64,000 bases of DNA from Euryarchaeota archaeon UBA558 (GTDB lineage Archaea > Thermoplasmatota > Poseidoniia > Poseidoniales > Thalassarchaeaceae). The notes under the pieces are model-generated. The model saw only the letters and a program-made list of their open reading frames with translations. It did no database searches and had not been told where the DNA came from. Shown here one piece after another: positions 44,242-52,177 of this stretch. The stretch covers positions 1-64,000 of the forward strand of contig DAZE01000021.1 of assembly GCA_002507175.1 (NCBI GenBank). Direction: 5' to 3'. The translations under genes and the position numbers were made by a program. Position 1 is the first letter of the stretch. Each line of letters starts with the position of its first letter.

Positions 44242-45810
44242 TCACAATACATTCAGGCAGAAACGCATCTCGTTTTCAACAAAATTCTCACTCGTTTCCA
44301 GTCTACCTATCCACTGGATGGGCTCACCGGCCGTTGCCTGTTGGCTCGTTTCTGTCCCATCACCAAGTAAGCACAGTCTTTCACTTGTTCCCGACCTCTC
44401 TATCCACTGGAGCCCCTCATCGTCCATCACCACTACGCCCATTATCGAGACCCTGTTGCCGATCTCCCACTTCCAAGTCTCATAACCGTCCCCCCAACCG
44501 AGCTGACTTGGATAAGGGAGGTCCCCCAAGGTCCAAGATCGGGCTTCAAGTATAACTCTGCCACTGCTCTCGGACCACAGCACCGTTGCGTTGAAACGGA
44601 TGCTCTGACCGACTTCGATGTATCCCTCGAATCCTCCAATCAACTCTATCCTCAGCTGAGTAGTACGATCAAAATATGTCTCGGCATCTCCAACGTAGCC
44701 CTTGGGATAATCGTTGGATATCGTGCCTGTGACCCAACCATCGAAGGTAAAAGCGCTGCCTACGTATCTGAAGGGGTCGGAAGCCACTTCAGCAAGGGGG
44801 ATTGCGTCGACAGAATTTCTTATTGGGTTCCGGACCTCTGCATCATATCCCCGATCCAAGCAAATTGCGGACTCATCTGTGGACCAAATTAGCCTGCCAG
44901 TCCAAACCGTGCTCATGCCCACTGTTACATTTTCTAGGTCTGAGGAAGAGGGCAGCATGCACAGACGATCGCCGACATTAGGCCCAACCAGAGTCCACCC
45001 ACTTTCTTCCGTCTCGACAGATGCCTCAATCTGTACTAGTTTGCCAACTTCATAGCTAAGCGACTGCGGATCTATATCCCAGTCCAGAAGCACCGTGGTT
45101 CCTGCGTTTAGAACGTCCACTGCTAAGGCTTGTACTAGGAGCCTATACCTTAGAGATCTTTGGTCGTATTGTATCCATCCTGTGACCTCCACATGGCTTC
45201 CTGATTCTACCCAGTCCGAGGGGCGACCTTCTATCTGCATGTACAACAAATGATCCGCGTTTCCATATGCGGGGTTGTCCATAAGAGAAAGGGAGTGATA
45301 AGCAACGTCGGGATTCATTGATTCACTCAGATACCCATCAACTCTTATCGATTCATTCACCCATTTCGAGGGATTCATCGCTACCTCCACTAACTGAAGG
45401 CTCTCATATTCGATATTCATGCACCCAGTGCCGCCGCCATTCTGTTTACATTGGATTGCACCATATCCATTCGAAGCTAACCAGATTCTGCCATTCCACT
45501 CGCTCACCTCACCTTCGACGGTCACCAGCGTACCGACTGGAGGAACGGGGTGATCCTTGTCTACCAACCAACGTACCTCCACCATTGAGTGACCTTCTAT
45601 CTCCCTAACTTGCAAGTCGATCCTGTCAGCTTGTTCACCGTATGGATCGATCACATAACTGGTCAACACGCCTTCTACTTTCACGGTCTCGCGTGGGTAT
45701 TCGTGGATGTCATCGATATCTATCAAGTCGGGTTCTCTAATTACCGCATAGAAATTCATTGCGGACACCAATAAAAGAGAAGTGAAAAACATCACCCACA
45801 TCTTCGCCAT
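44242..45810 (-). CDS. Secreted OB-fold repeat protein, unknown function
   Basis: This 522-residue protein has a short hydrophobic N-terminus (about residues 4-24). At least three copies of one motif follow: a P-x-x-W/Y-V-x-x-x-x-V-x-G start, then a G-x-x-V-x-V-x-G-x-V strand pair ending in a Gly-rich loop, near residues 35-120, 135-230 and 355-450. The pattern looks like repeated OB-fold domains of the tRNA-anti/nucleic-acid-binding kind, though binding is not shown. It is on the same strand and in the same frame as the TctA-like gene. Confidence 0.6.
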   Translation of the reverse strand: MAKMWVMFFTSLLLVSAMNFYAVIREPDLIDIDDIHEYPRETVKVEGVLTSYVIDPYGEQADRIDLQVREIEGHSMVEVRWLVDKDHPVPPVGTLVTVEGEVSEWNGRIWLASNGYGAIQCKQNGGGTGCMNIEYESLQLVEVAMNPSKWVNESIRVDGYLSESMNPDVAYHSLSLMDNPAYGNADHLLYMQIEGRPSDWVESGSHVEVTGWIQYDQRSLRYRLLVQALAVDVLNAGTTVLLDWDIDPQSLSYEVGKLVQIEASVETEESGWTLVGPNVGDRLCMLPSSSDLENVTVGMSTVWTGRLIWSTDESAICLDRGYDAEVRNPIRNSVDAIPLAEVASDPFRYVGSAFTFDGWVTGTISNDYPKGYVGDAETYFDRTTQLRIELIGGFEGYIEVGQSIRFNATVLWSESSGRVILEARSWTLGDLPYPSQLGWGDGYETWKWEIGNRVSIMGVVVMDDEGLQWIERSGTSERLCLLGDGTETSQQATAGEPIQWIGRLETSENFVENEMRFCLNVL

Positions 45811-45907
45811 GTCTGTGCTCTGGAGCAGGAGATGCTTGAACCTTGATGCTGTATTGATGATATGTCATTAAGAACATACAAATCTGTGAAGTGTCAGGAC
45901 ACCCCAA

Positions 45908-45984
45908 GGACCCGTAGCTCAGTTGGTTAGAGCGCCCGGCTCATAACCGGGTGGTCATCGGTTCAAATCCGGTCGGGTCCACCA
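45908..45984 (+). tRNA. tRNA with CAT anticodon (tRNA-Met or tRNA-Ile2)
   Basis: Cloverleaf is complete: acceptor GGACCCG/CGGGTCC, D-arm GCTC/GAGC, anticodon stem CCCGG/CCGGG with loop CTCATAA, T-arm ATCGG/CCGGT with loop TTCAAAT. Anticodon is CAT. The CCA is encoded (to 45984). G1-C72 makes the initiator unlikely; elongator Met or agmatidine-modified Ile2 are the options. A TATA-like ATACAAAT lies at 45876-45883. Confidence 0.92.
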
Positions 45985-46061
45985 GAAAATATTCTGTTAG
46001 CTATTGGGGCCAATCCAATACCCTCACAAATGACTCATATTCTATTCATGGCTGAAGAACC

Positions 46062-46070
46062 GCTAAATAC
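46062..46070 (+). promoter_or_regulatory. TATA box of the surface protein at 46093
   Basis: GCTAAATAC is centred 27 bp before the ATG at 46093, fitting leaderless transcription. Confidence 0.5.
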
Positions 46071-46092
46071 GGCTTATTCGTAAGCCTGCATT

Positions 46093-47046
46093 ATGTCACG
46101 GCGCAAGTCAGCACGAGGAGCGGTCATGATACTCGTTGTGTACCTTCTCAGCACATGGGCAGGCGCCGCTGCGGTGCAGGCTCAGGGCGCCGGGGCCGTG
46201 CCTGACATTACCCTAACCTGCTCCCAACCCTCCCCAATCGATGTGGAACCCGGGTCACCACGATCCACCTTAGTGAACTGCAACCTCGAGAACCCCTCAG
46301 TGCATCAGGTCAAGGTCGAGATAAGGATACAGGCCGGCAACCTCGCATACTCAGGTCCTGCCAGCGTGACCGTCGGCAATGGCCTTTCAGCCTCATTCCA
46401 AGTCACGCTAAGAGCAGACTTGAGGGCCCCCGAGGGATCCCAGACAGTCGCGATTACAGCAGAGGTGACTCAGGCAAATGGCGTCCCTGTCACAAGCTCA
46501 CCATCAACCTATACCGTCCTTGCCATCATCCGTCAGTTCAGCAGACTGAGAGTCGAGAGCGATGTTGCTTTCATCCAGCTCAGGCCCAAAGTCGACACGA
46601 ATCTAGTGTTCGCCGTTCACAATGACGGAAACGCGATGGACAGGTTTGCGATAGGGATAGATAACCGGGAGGAACTCAACGACGAGGGTTTCCAACTCAG
46701 CATCCCCCTAGTTTCGGTAGAGATCGAGTCAATGGCCCCCCCTCAGAAGATATATGTTCAGATGAGGACTCCTAAGAATCAAGGTTGGACCGATAAATAT
46801 TACAACCTGAATTTCAAAGCCACCAGCGACTATTCCATCAAGACCGTTGGAATTGCGGATTTCCAGATCCAGACTATGACCATCTACATCAGAGGCATTT
46901 ACCTCCCAGGGTTCGAGCTGGTTGGGACGATGATGATATCAGCATTGGCCGCAGCAGCACTCGCTGGTCGTGGGGCAAGGGAAGGTGAAGACGATGCCAT
47001 CGATGAAAATGGCAATGTTATCCCATTGGAGCCCCTGACACTCTGA
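46093..47046 (+). CDS. Membrane-anchored surface protein, unknown function
   Basis: This 317-residue protein has an N-terminal signal (about residues 10-30) ending at AVQAQG and a C-terminal hydrophobic segment (about 272-296, LVGTMMISALAAAALAG) with an acidic tail. The middle contains two Ig-like regions rich in alternating strands: the first near residues 35-145, the second (VHNDGNAMDRFAI) resembling the CARDB/NEW3 type used in archaeal surface proteins. I assign no specific function. It would be anchored at the surface with its C-terminus in the membrane. Confidence 0.65.
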   Translation: MSRRKSARGAVMILVVYLLSTWAGAAAVQAQGAGAVPDITLTCSQPSPIDVEPGSPRSTLVNCNLENPSVHQVKVEIRIQAGNLAYSGPASVTVGNGLSASFQVTLRADLRAPEGSQTVAITAEVTQANGVPVTSSPSTYTVLAIIRQFSRLRVESDVAFIQLRPKVDTNLVFAVHNDGNAMDRFAIGIDNREELNDEGFQLSIPLVSVEIESMAPPQKIYVQMRTPKNQGWTDKYYNLNFKATSDYSIKTVGIADFQIQTMTIYIRGIYLPGFELVGTMMISALAAAALAGRGAREGEDDAIDENGNVIPLEPLTL

Positions 47047-47112
47047 ATGACCATCTGTGTGTCCAAAGCGGCGACTGCTTCATAACCGGCCCATCATCGT
47101 GGGGGTACCAAC

Positions 47113-48342
47113 ATGTCTAATGGCGGACTCCTCGAGAAAGCGGCGAATCAACAAACTGGTGATGCAAACCTAGGGGGCCCGCCGAACACAGCCATCACTT
47201 CGACAACAGATGACGGAGGTTCTAAGTCCACAACGAGGCTATTTGGGCTTATTTTTGGAGGGATGGTTGCCCCGTATTTCGTCGTGATGTGGTTTGGTGG
47301 CGTTTTCCTGGGTGATGATACTGCTGCCACTGTCTCCGTTGGCTTCCTATCTTTCGTTGTACTGGCAATTGCGGGAACTGGAATCTGGTTCATATCTGGC
47401 CGACCTGCTCCAGCATCCATACAGACTGTCGCAATCGGACTCACCTTCATCCTGTTATTGTCCAGTAACTTCGCCATAGCCCTACTTCTGACCGGTGAAA
47501 TGTCCCTAGGGGAGATTCAGCACGACGAGGATAACGACGAGCTTGTTGTCAAAATCAGGCAAAATGGTGGCAGTGGGACATACGACGCATCCGTTTCAAT
47601 CACTCAGGGAAGTTATGCATACGCCTCAGAAATGGAGATTTCCATCAACAGGGAAGATGGCCAGGGTGACTTTGGCTGGCTGAAGATCCCCATCCAAGAC
47701 TTCTACAATCAAAACGCCCTTCCCCTTTCTGACTACACTATGTCCATCCAAGTCGATGGGAACACATGGACGAGGACTCTCGATGCCAATGTACTATCCA
47801 GAACAATTACAGGAAGCGATGTCTCTGCGAACCCCTCTTTCAAAACCCAGGACTGCGAGGGATCTGCAAAAGATCAATGCTTGTCAGGAGTGGGTTTGAG
47901 CGTCTCAGCCGGACTGCTTGGCTCCTCCCAGGACTTCATAGCTGGGATGCCGCTAGCCGATTACGACCTCAAAGTCTCAATGACCTTTGATGGCTCAACT
48001 GCAGTGGATTACCCCCAGGTACAGGTTCGTCACACATCCGCTGTTTGGCAATCCAATGGGGGGGAGTATGGCTCAGGGACAGGATACGTCGGCGACGACG
48101 GACCCACACTCGTTCTTGGTGGAAGTGTGATTGCTTCAGACATAAACCAACCCATCATAGTGAAAGACGACTGGTCTGACTCAGGATTTGGATGCTACGA
48201 AGTCACGGTCTCTGTGACGAATCTATCACCTTGGTCAACAGAAACAGTAGAACACACAACACTCTATCTCTATGAGGAGACAAACATGAATGATGCCGGG
48301 CAATATACCTCCGAGAGCTGGACAGAAGTTCAATCATGTTGA
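47113..48342 (+). CDS. Membrane protein with large external beta domain
   Basis: This 409-residue protein has a polar N-terminal tail, three hydrophobic segments within residues 40-130 (LFGLIFGGMVAPYFVVMWF, VGFLSFVVLAIAGTGIWF, IQTVAIGLTFILLLSS), and a long external region from about residue 135. The latter has paired cysteines (DCEGSAKDQC) and beta-rich stretches. No family is recognised. It ends in a nine-base convergent overlap with the minus-strand gene at 48334. Confidence 0.6.
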   Translation: MSNGGLLEKAANQQTGDANLGGPPNTAITSTTDDGGSKSTTRLFGLIFGGMVAPYFVVMWFGGVFLGDDTAATVSVGFLSFVVLAIAGTGIWFISGRPAPASIQTVAIGLTFILLLSSNFAIALLLTGEMSLGEIQHDEDNDELVVKIRQNGGSGTYDASVSITQGSYAYASEMEISINREDGQGDFGWLKIPIQDFYNQNALPLSDYTMSIQVDGNTWTRTLDANVLSRTITGSDVSANPSFKTQDCEGSAKDQCLSGVGLSVSAGLLGSSQDFIAGMPLADYDLKVSMTFDGSTAVDYPQVQVRHTSAVWQSNGGEYGSGTGYVGDDGPTLVLGGSVIASDINQPIIVKDDWSDSGFGCYEVTVSVTNLSPWSTETVEHTTLYLYEETNMNDAGQYTSESWTEVQSC

Positions 48343-50013
48343 TTGAGAACGCTTCATCAGGTATACACCGATCAAAACCCCGACACCTGCCATTGCCACC
48401 AATGCTGGAACCACACTGCCTGCGTCACTCTCTTCTTTATACTGGAAATCAATCAGGGGGGTCGTGATCGAACCACCTCCCCAGTAGTCTTCGATTACCA
48501 GTTGGCTAGGAGTGAGGATAGTACATGTCAACGCCATTTCACCCTCGCCGACAGGCGTCCAGTTAATTGGGAAAATCGAGCTATCACCAGACTCAACCAA
48601 GCCGCCCACATATGCATCGCCAATTGACTGCCTAAGCCCTGTCTGAGCGTCATCGCAGACGAAATAGACAATTGCATCCGCGTTTCCTGTGTTGGAGATT
48701 GTCAGATTCGCCCTCCAACCTTCATTGGGATCAGCACCCAGATTCTCTCCGTGATCTACTGAGAGGATCCGAATATCCGGAGTTTCCCAGGAAACGATGT
48801 CAGGCGAACCTGCCATGGCAATTATGTTGCTCTTGTTCCAATCGATTGCTACTCGGCCCCCATAATCCTGGACTTCCGATTGGGGATTCCATGCAGTCCG
48901 GAAGGACTCTGTTGTAATGAAAGCCTCCTCGATCCAAATCGGGGATTGGCTGTATTGCTCGGAATCTAATGCCCAGCCAATCTCAACAACCCTTTCTATT
49001 CCTGACCCGACAAGCCCCAGACCATTTCGATCGGATATAAGAGAGCCCACATTCGATTGTTGGTATCCAAGCCCATCGACTCTGTATACGACATCGGAGG
49101 ACGAAAACTCCACCATTTGTTGCCCAACTCTCCTCTCCCACCTATCAGTTAAACCACCTGTCCAGTTTACCGAATCTGCTGACAGCTTCGTTGAGGGGCC
49201 CATTCTAAGGTCATGGTCGTCCATTGACCAACCTACTGAGACGTTGGACAGGGATATGTTTGCCGTATTCGACATGGCAATTATGGGAGTGCTTCGATTC
49301 AGAGCCGTCTGGGAAATGATAGTTTTGCCATCGAGTTGTAAATTTCCACCTAACATAGTAGATCTCGAAATGTGGACAGAGCCACTAGAGACGATTTCAT
49401 ACCCTGCTGTGCCATATGGCCTCATGTTCCTCGTCTCCAACTCAATGCCTGGTATCTGAACAGTGCTTGAATCATCGAACTCCAACTCCAACCCTGCTAT
49501 CCCCATGCTGCTCGTGGGGTGGCCTAGAACTGTGATCCAGGCATCATTTGCCTCCGAATCAAATTCCAACACCAATTCAGACTCGTTCCCATAAATCGAC
49601 TCGCCATCGTTTACTACAAACTCAAAACCAAAGAAGGACCCCCCTTGAAACGGGGAGATGGTGGCTCTGAAATCCTCATCATAGTCACTTGCGGGAATCA
49701 TGAAGGATGAGGCGCTGCTTCCGATTCCGTGACCGAAGCCCACGATACCCTTTGGGGGTTCGGGGGTTGTTATTTCTGAATCAGATATCATCAATGTCGC
49801 CCCTTCTTCTACAACAATCCTTGATCCCGCCTCCATACTTACAACTGAATTCTCAATGGTCAACGAGAAGCCATTTGAAACTGTAATGGTACCAGAGTGG
49901 GATCTATCTGTATCCCAAATTATGTCTGAGGAAATTTGGTTCTGCTGCCCACTGACGTTCATTGACAAGGCCATCATCAAGGCAATCAGTACCGCACATC
50001 CAGTGACTCGCAT
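48334..50013 (-). CDS. Secreted beta-rich surface protein with C-terminal anchor
   Basis: This 559-residue protein has a signal peptide (about residues 1-22) ending at SGQQ and a C-terminal membrane segment (SVVPALVAMAGVGVLIGVYL) with a basic tail. The N-terminal SGTITVSNGFSLTIENSVVS pattern and repeated short strands suggest a beta-helix-like or beta-sandwich domain. It resembles the start of the incomplete gene at 62855. Adhesion or substrate binding is possible; no enzymatic motif is visible. Confidence 0.65.
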   Translation of the reverse strand: MRVTGCAVLIALMMALSMNVSGQQNQISSDIIWDTDRSHSGTITVSNGFSLTIENSVVSMEAGSRIVVEEGATLMISDSEITTPEPPKGIVGFGHGIGSSASSFMIPASDYDEDFRATISPFQGGSFFGFEFVVNDGESIYGNESELVLEFDSEANDAWITVLGHPTSSMGIAGLELEFDDSSTVQIPGIELETRNMRPYGTAGYEIVSSGSVHISRSTMLGGNLQLDGKTIISQTALNRSTPIIAMSNTANISLSNVSVGWSMDDHDLRMGPSTKLSADSVNWTGGLTDRWERRVGQQMVEFSSSDVVYRVDGLGYQQSNVGSLISDRNGLGLVGSGIERVVEIGWALDSEQYSQSPIWIEEAFITTESFRTAWNPQSEVQDYGGRVAIDWNKSNIIAMAGSPDIVSWETPDIRILSVDHGENLGADPNEGWRANLTISNTGNADAIVYFVCDDAQTGLRQSIGDAYVGGLVESGDSSIFPINWTPVGEGEMALTCTILTPSQLVIEDYWGGGSITTPLIDFQYKEESDAGSVVPALVAMAGVGVLIGVYLMKRSQST

Positions 50014-50061
50014 AATGAGTCACAACAGGAAGAAGGCCATCAACATCACCCTTTGCAGGTC

Positions 50062-50073
50062 ACAGTTAAGTCA
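50062..50073 (+). promoter_or_regulatory. TATA-like box of the CarS gene
   Basis: ACAGTTAAGTCA is centred about 27 bp before the ATG at 50095; together with the 50095 start this suggests a leaderless mRNA. Confidence 0.4.
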
Positions 50074-50094
50074 CAAGTGTCTACTCATTGTCCC

Positions 50095-50772
50095 ATGGTG
50101 GGCGAGTTGTTGCCGAGCGATTCAGTCAGTTCGGTTTTGCTAAATATTGCATCAGTCATTATCTTATTCGGCCCAGCTTACCTAGCCAACACTGGTGCAA
50201 TGTTGTTTGGAAAGTGGATACCAGACCTGTTAAAATTTGAGAGCCACAAGATTGACTTCGGTAGAAACTGGTCAGATGGAAACAGAATATTGGGTGACGG
50301 CAAATCATGGGAAGGATTGTTCGGAGGAGCGGTTTTGTCTGCCACCCTCACTATGATCGCACACATACTGTGGGGAGGGAGAGTAACATCCGATCATCGT
50401 CCATTTCTGGATCCAGTTGGAATCATGCCCTCTGGTTCATTTGCGTATCACTCGGACCCATTGGCCTCGGCAGCAATAATCGGATTCATTTTGGGCCTCT
50501 CGTGTATGATTGGGGACAGCTGCGGCTCCTTTGTGAAGAGACGTAGGGGCTTGAGGAGAGAAGGTGATATCTCTTCTCGGGCCCCACTCTTGGACACCAT
50601 ACCCTTCGCCATGGCCATTTTCACATGCACTGCTCTTTTATTCGAGGACACGATTTTCTTTGAAGATAGTGTAATGCCGTACGTAATTGCATTGCTTATT
50701 CTTACGCCAGTTATGCACAGGCTTACCAACATACTCGGCTATAGACTGGGGCTGAAGTCTGTGCCATATTGA
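50095..50772 (+). CDS. carS: CDP-archaeol synthase
   Basis: This 225-residue protein transfers CTP to archaeal ether lipid phosphate, making CDP-archaeol for phospholipid head-group addition. Motifs match CarS: GPAYLANTGAMLFGKW, NRILGDGKSWEGLFGG, and GLSCMIGDSCGSFVKRRRG, the last close to the CDP-alcohol active site. Five or six hydrophobic segments make it integral to the membrane. The ATG at 50095 gives the family N-terminus and matches the TATA spacing. This is direct evidence for archaeal membrane lipids. Confidence 0.9.
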   Translation: MVGELLPSDSVSSVLLNIASVIILFGPAYLANTGAMLFGKWIPDLLKFESHKIDFGRNWSDGNRILGDGKSWEGLFGGAVLSATLTMIAHILWGGRVTSDHRPFLDPVGIMPSGSFAYHSDPLASAAIIGFILGLSCMIGDSCGSFVKRRRGLRREGDISSRAPLLDTIPFAMAIFTCTALLFEDTIFFEDSVMPYVIALLILTPVMHRLTNILGYRLGLKSVPY

Positions 50773-50809
50773 TGAATTGAGTCATATGTTACCAATCAAT
50801 GCGGCCCCC

Positions 50810-52072
50810 ATGGAGAATGGCACCGTATTGATTGTTGGGTCAGGTGGAAGAGAGCACGCGATCTCACTCCAACTTGCTAAATCGGCTTCGGTGTCAAACA
50901 TACATATTGCTCCGGGGAATGCTGGGACATCCATGCAGGGATCGAACCACGACGTAGCAGTGGATGACATGGATGGGCTATGCGAATTGGCAGTCCGAAT
51001 AGGGGCAGACCTGGTCATAATTGGGCCTGAAGCACCTCTGGTGGCAGGGTTAGCCGATCGGTTGAGGCATCTGGGGATCAGTTGTTTTGGTCCGAATGCG
51101 GATGGCGCATTACTGGAAGGATCCAAGGAACATGCGAAGAGCATTATGAATAGGCTAGGGGTACCTACAGCTGGTTCTGTCATGATCGTCGAGAGTTCCC
51201 AGATCGACAGTGCGCTAGATGGTTTTTCCAAACCTTGGGTGATCAAAAGAGACGGACTAGCAGCTGGGAAAGGCGTCACGGTGACTGAGGATATCGACGA
51301 AGCAGTAGATGCTGCGAAAAGGGCCATAGACACAGACGGAAAGGTCCTGATTGAGGAATTCTTACAAGGTGAAGAAGCATCTATCCTTGTGCTGATGGAT
51401 GAATCGGGGTTCTCCATCTTGCCGTCGAGCCAAGATCACAAAAGGCTCAACGACGGTGATAGGGGGCCCAATACAGGCGGAATGGGCGCCTATTCACCTG
51501 CCCCAGTCGCCACAAAAATTGTCATGGATCGTGTGATAAGTAGAATTGTTGAGCCAATGCATAGGTTCCTGTCCAGCAGGAGTGTCCCATATAGGGGGTG
51601 CCTCTACGTCGGTCTGATGATAGAGAATGACGATCCGAGGGTGGTAGAATTTAACGTTAGATTTGGAGATCCCGAGACCCAGGTGACACTCCCATTAGTC
51701 CAGTCCGACTTGGGACTACTTTTGATGGCCGTCTCAGAGGGTAAATTGTCAGATTTCAAGCTTGAAATCAGTGACAAACACGCTGCGACGATAGTTCTAG
51801 CCTCTGAGGGATACCCAGAAAAACCCATTAAGGGACGGGTTGTTAGAGGAATCTACACTGAGGAAAAAGGAGTTGAGACAATAATTCACCACGCAGGCAC
51901 TAAATCTCACGGAGATTTAGTTATATCATCGGGCGGCAGGGTGTTGAGTGTAACAGGCATATCTGACACCCTAGAGGAGGCGATTAAGGGTGCTTATAGC
52001 CGAATATCCAAGGTCAATTTGGAGGGTGGACACTACAGACGAGATATCGGCCATAAGGCCCTTGAGACTTAG
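50810..52072 (+). CDS. purD: Phosphoribosylamine-glycine ligase
   Basis: This 420-residue ATP-grasp enzyme makes GAR in purine synthesis. The N-terminal VLIVGSGGREHAIS, the central PWVIKRDGLAAGKGVTV, and the C-terminal VEFNVRFGDPETQVTLPL motif are all present. The ATG at 50810 gives the most conserved N-terminus; an ATG at 50786 is possible. It lies 37 bases after carS on the same strand. Confidence 0.95.
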   Translation: MENGTVLIVGSGGREHAISLQLAKSASVSNIHIAPGNAGTSMQGSNHDVAVDDMDGLCELAVRIGADLVIIGPEAPLVAGLADRLRHLGISCFGPNADGALLEGSKEHAKSIMNRLGVPTAGSVMIVESSQIDSALDGFSKPWVIKRDGLAAGKGVTVTEDIDEAVDAAKRAIDTDGKVLIEEFLQGEEASILVLMDESGFSILPSSQDHKRLNDGDRGPNTGGMGAYSPAPVATKIVMDRVISRIVEPMHRFLSSRSVPYRGCLYVGLMIENDDPRVVEFNVRFGDPETQVTLPLVQSDLGLLLMAVSEGKLSDFKLEISDKHAATIVLASEGYPEKPIKGRVVRGIYTEEKGVETIIHHAGTKSHGDLVISSGGRVLSVTGISDTLEEAIKGAYSRISKVNLEGGHYRRDIGHKALET

Positions 52073-52120
52073 TTTTAGAGGTGCAATCACGTATCGCTGA
52101 TTGACACTGCAACCGTCCCG

Positions 52121-52129
52121 CTTAAATGG
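52121..52129 (+). promoter_or_regulatory. TATA-like box before the leader ORF and aglB
   Basis: CTTAAATGG is centred about 23 bp before the ATG of a nine-codon frame at 52148 and 53 bp before the aglB ATG, so transcription likely starts at or near the short frame. Confidence 0.4.
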
Positions 52130-52147
52130 AGAGGCAAGGTGGCCGCG

Positions 52148-52177
52148 ATGCTGGACAGCCTCGGCTGTACTGGGTGA
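52148..52177 (+). CDS. Nine-codon leader ORF abutting aglB
   Basis: The frame starts ATG at 52148, reads nine codons and ends TGA at 52175-52177, immediately before the aglB ATG at 52178. A TATA-like box lies where a leaderless start would need it. It contains a 14-base palindrome (ACAGCC, TC, GGCTGT; 52155-52168). Leader translation may couple to or limit aglB translation. No function beyond this is claimed. Confidence 0.4.
   Translation: MLDSLGCTG

Noticed and set aside
46093..50013. Considered an S-layer gene cluster
   Set aside because: The proteins look surface-exposed, but nothing specific to known S-layer proteins is visible.
50782..51417. Long minus-strand frame within purD
   Set aside because: Shadow of the purD frame with no recognisable domain.
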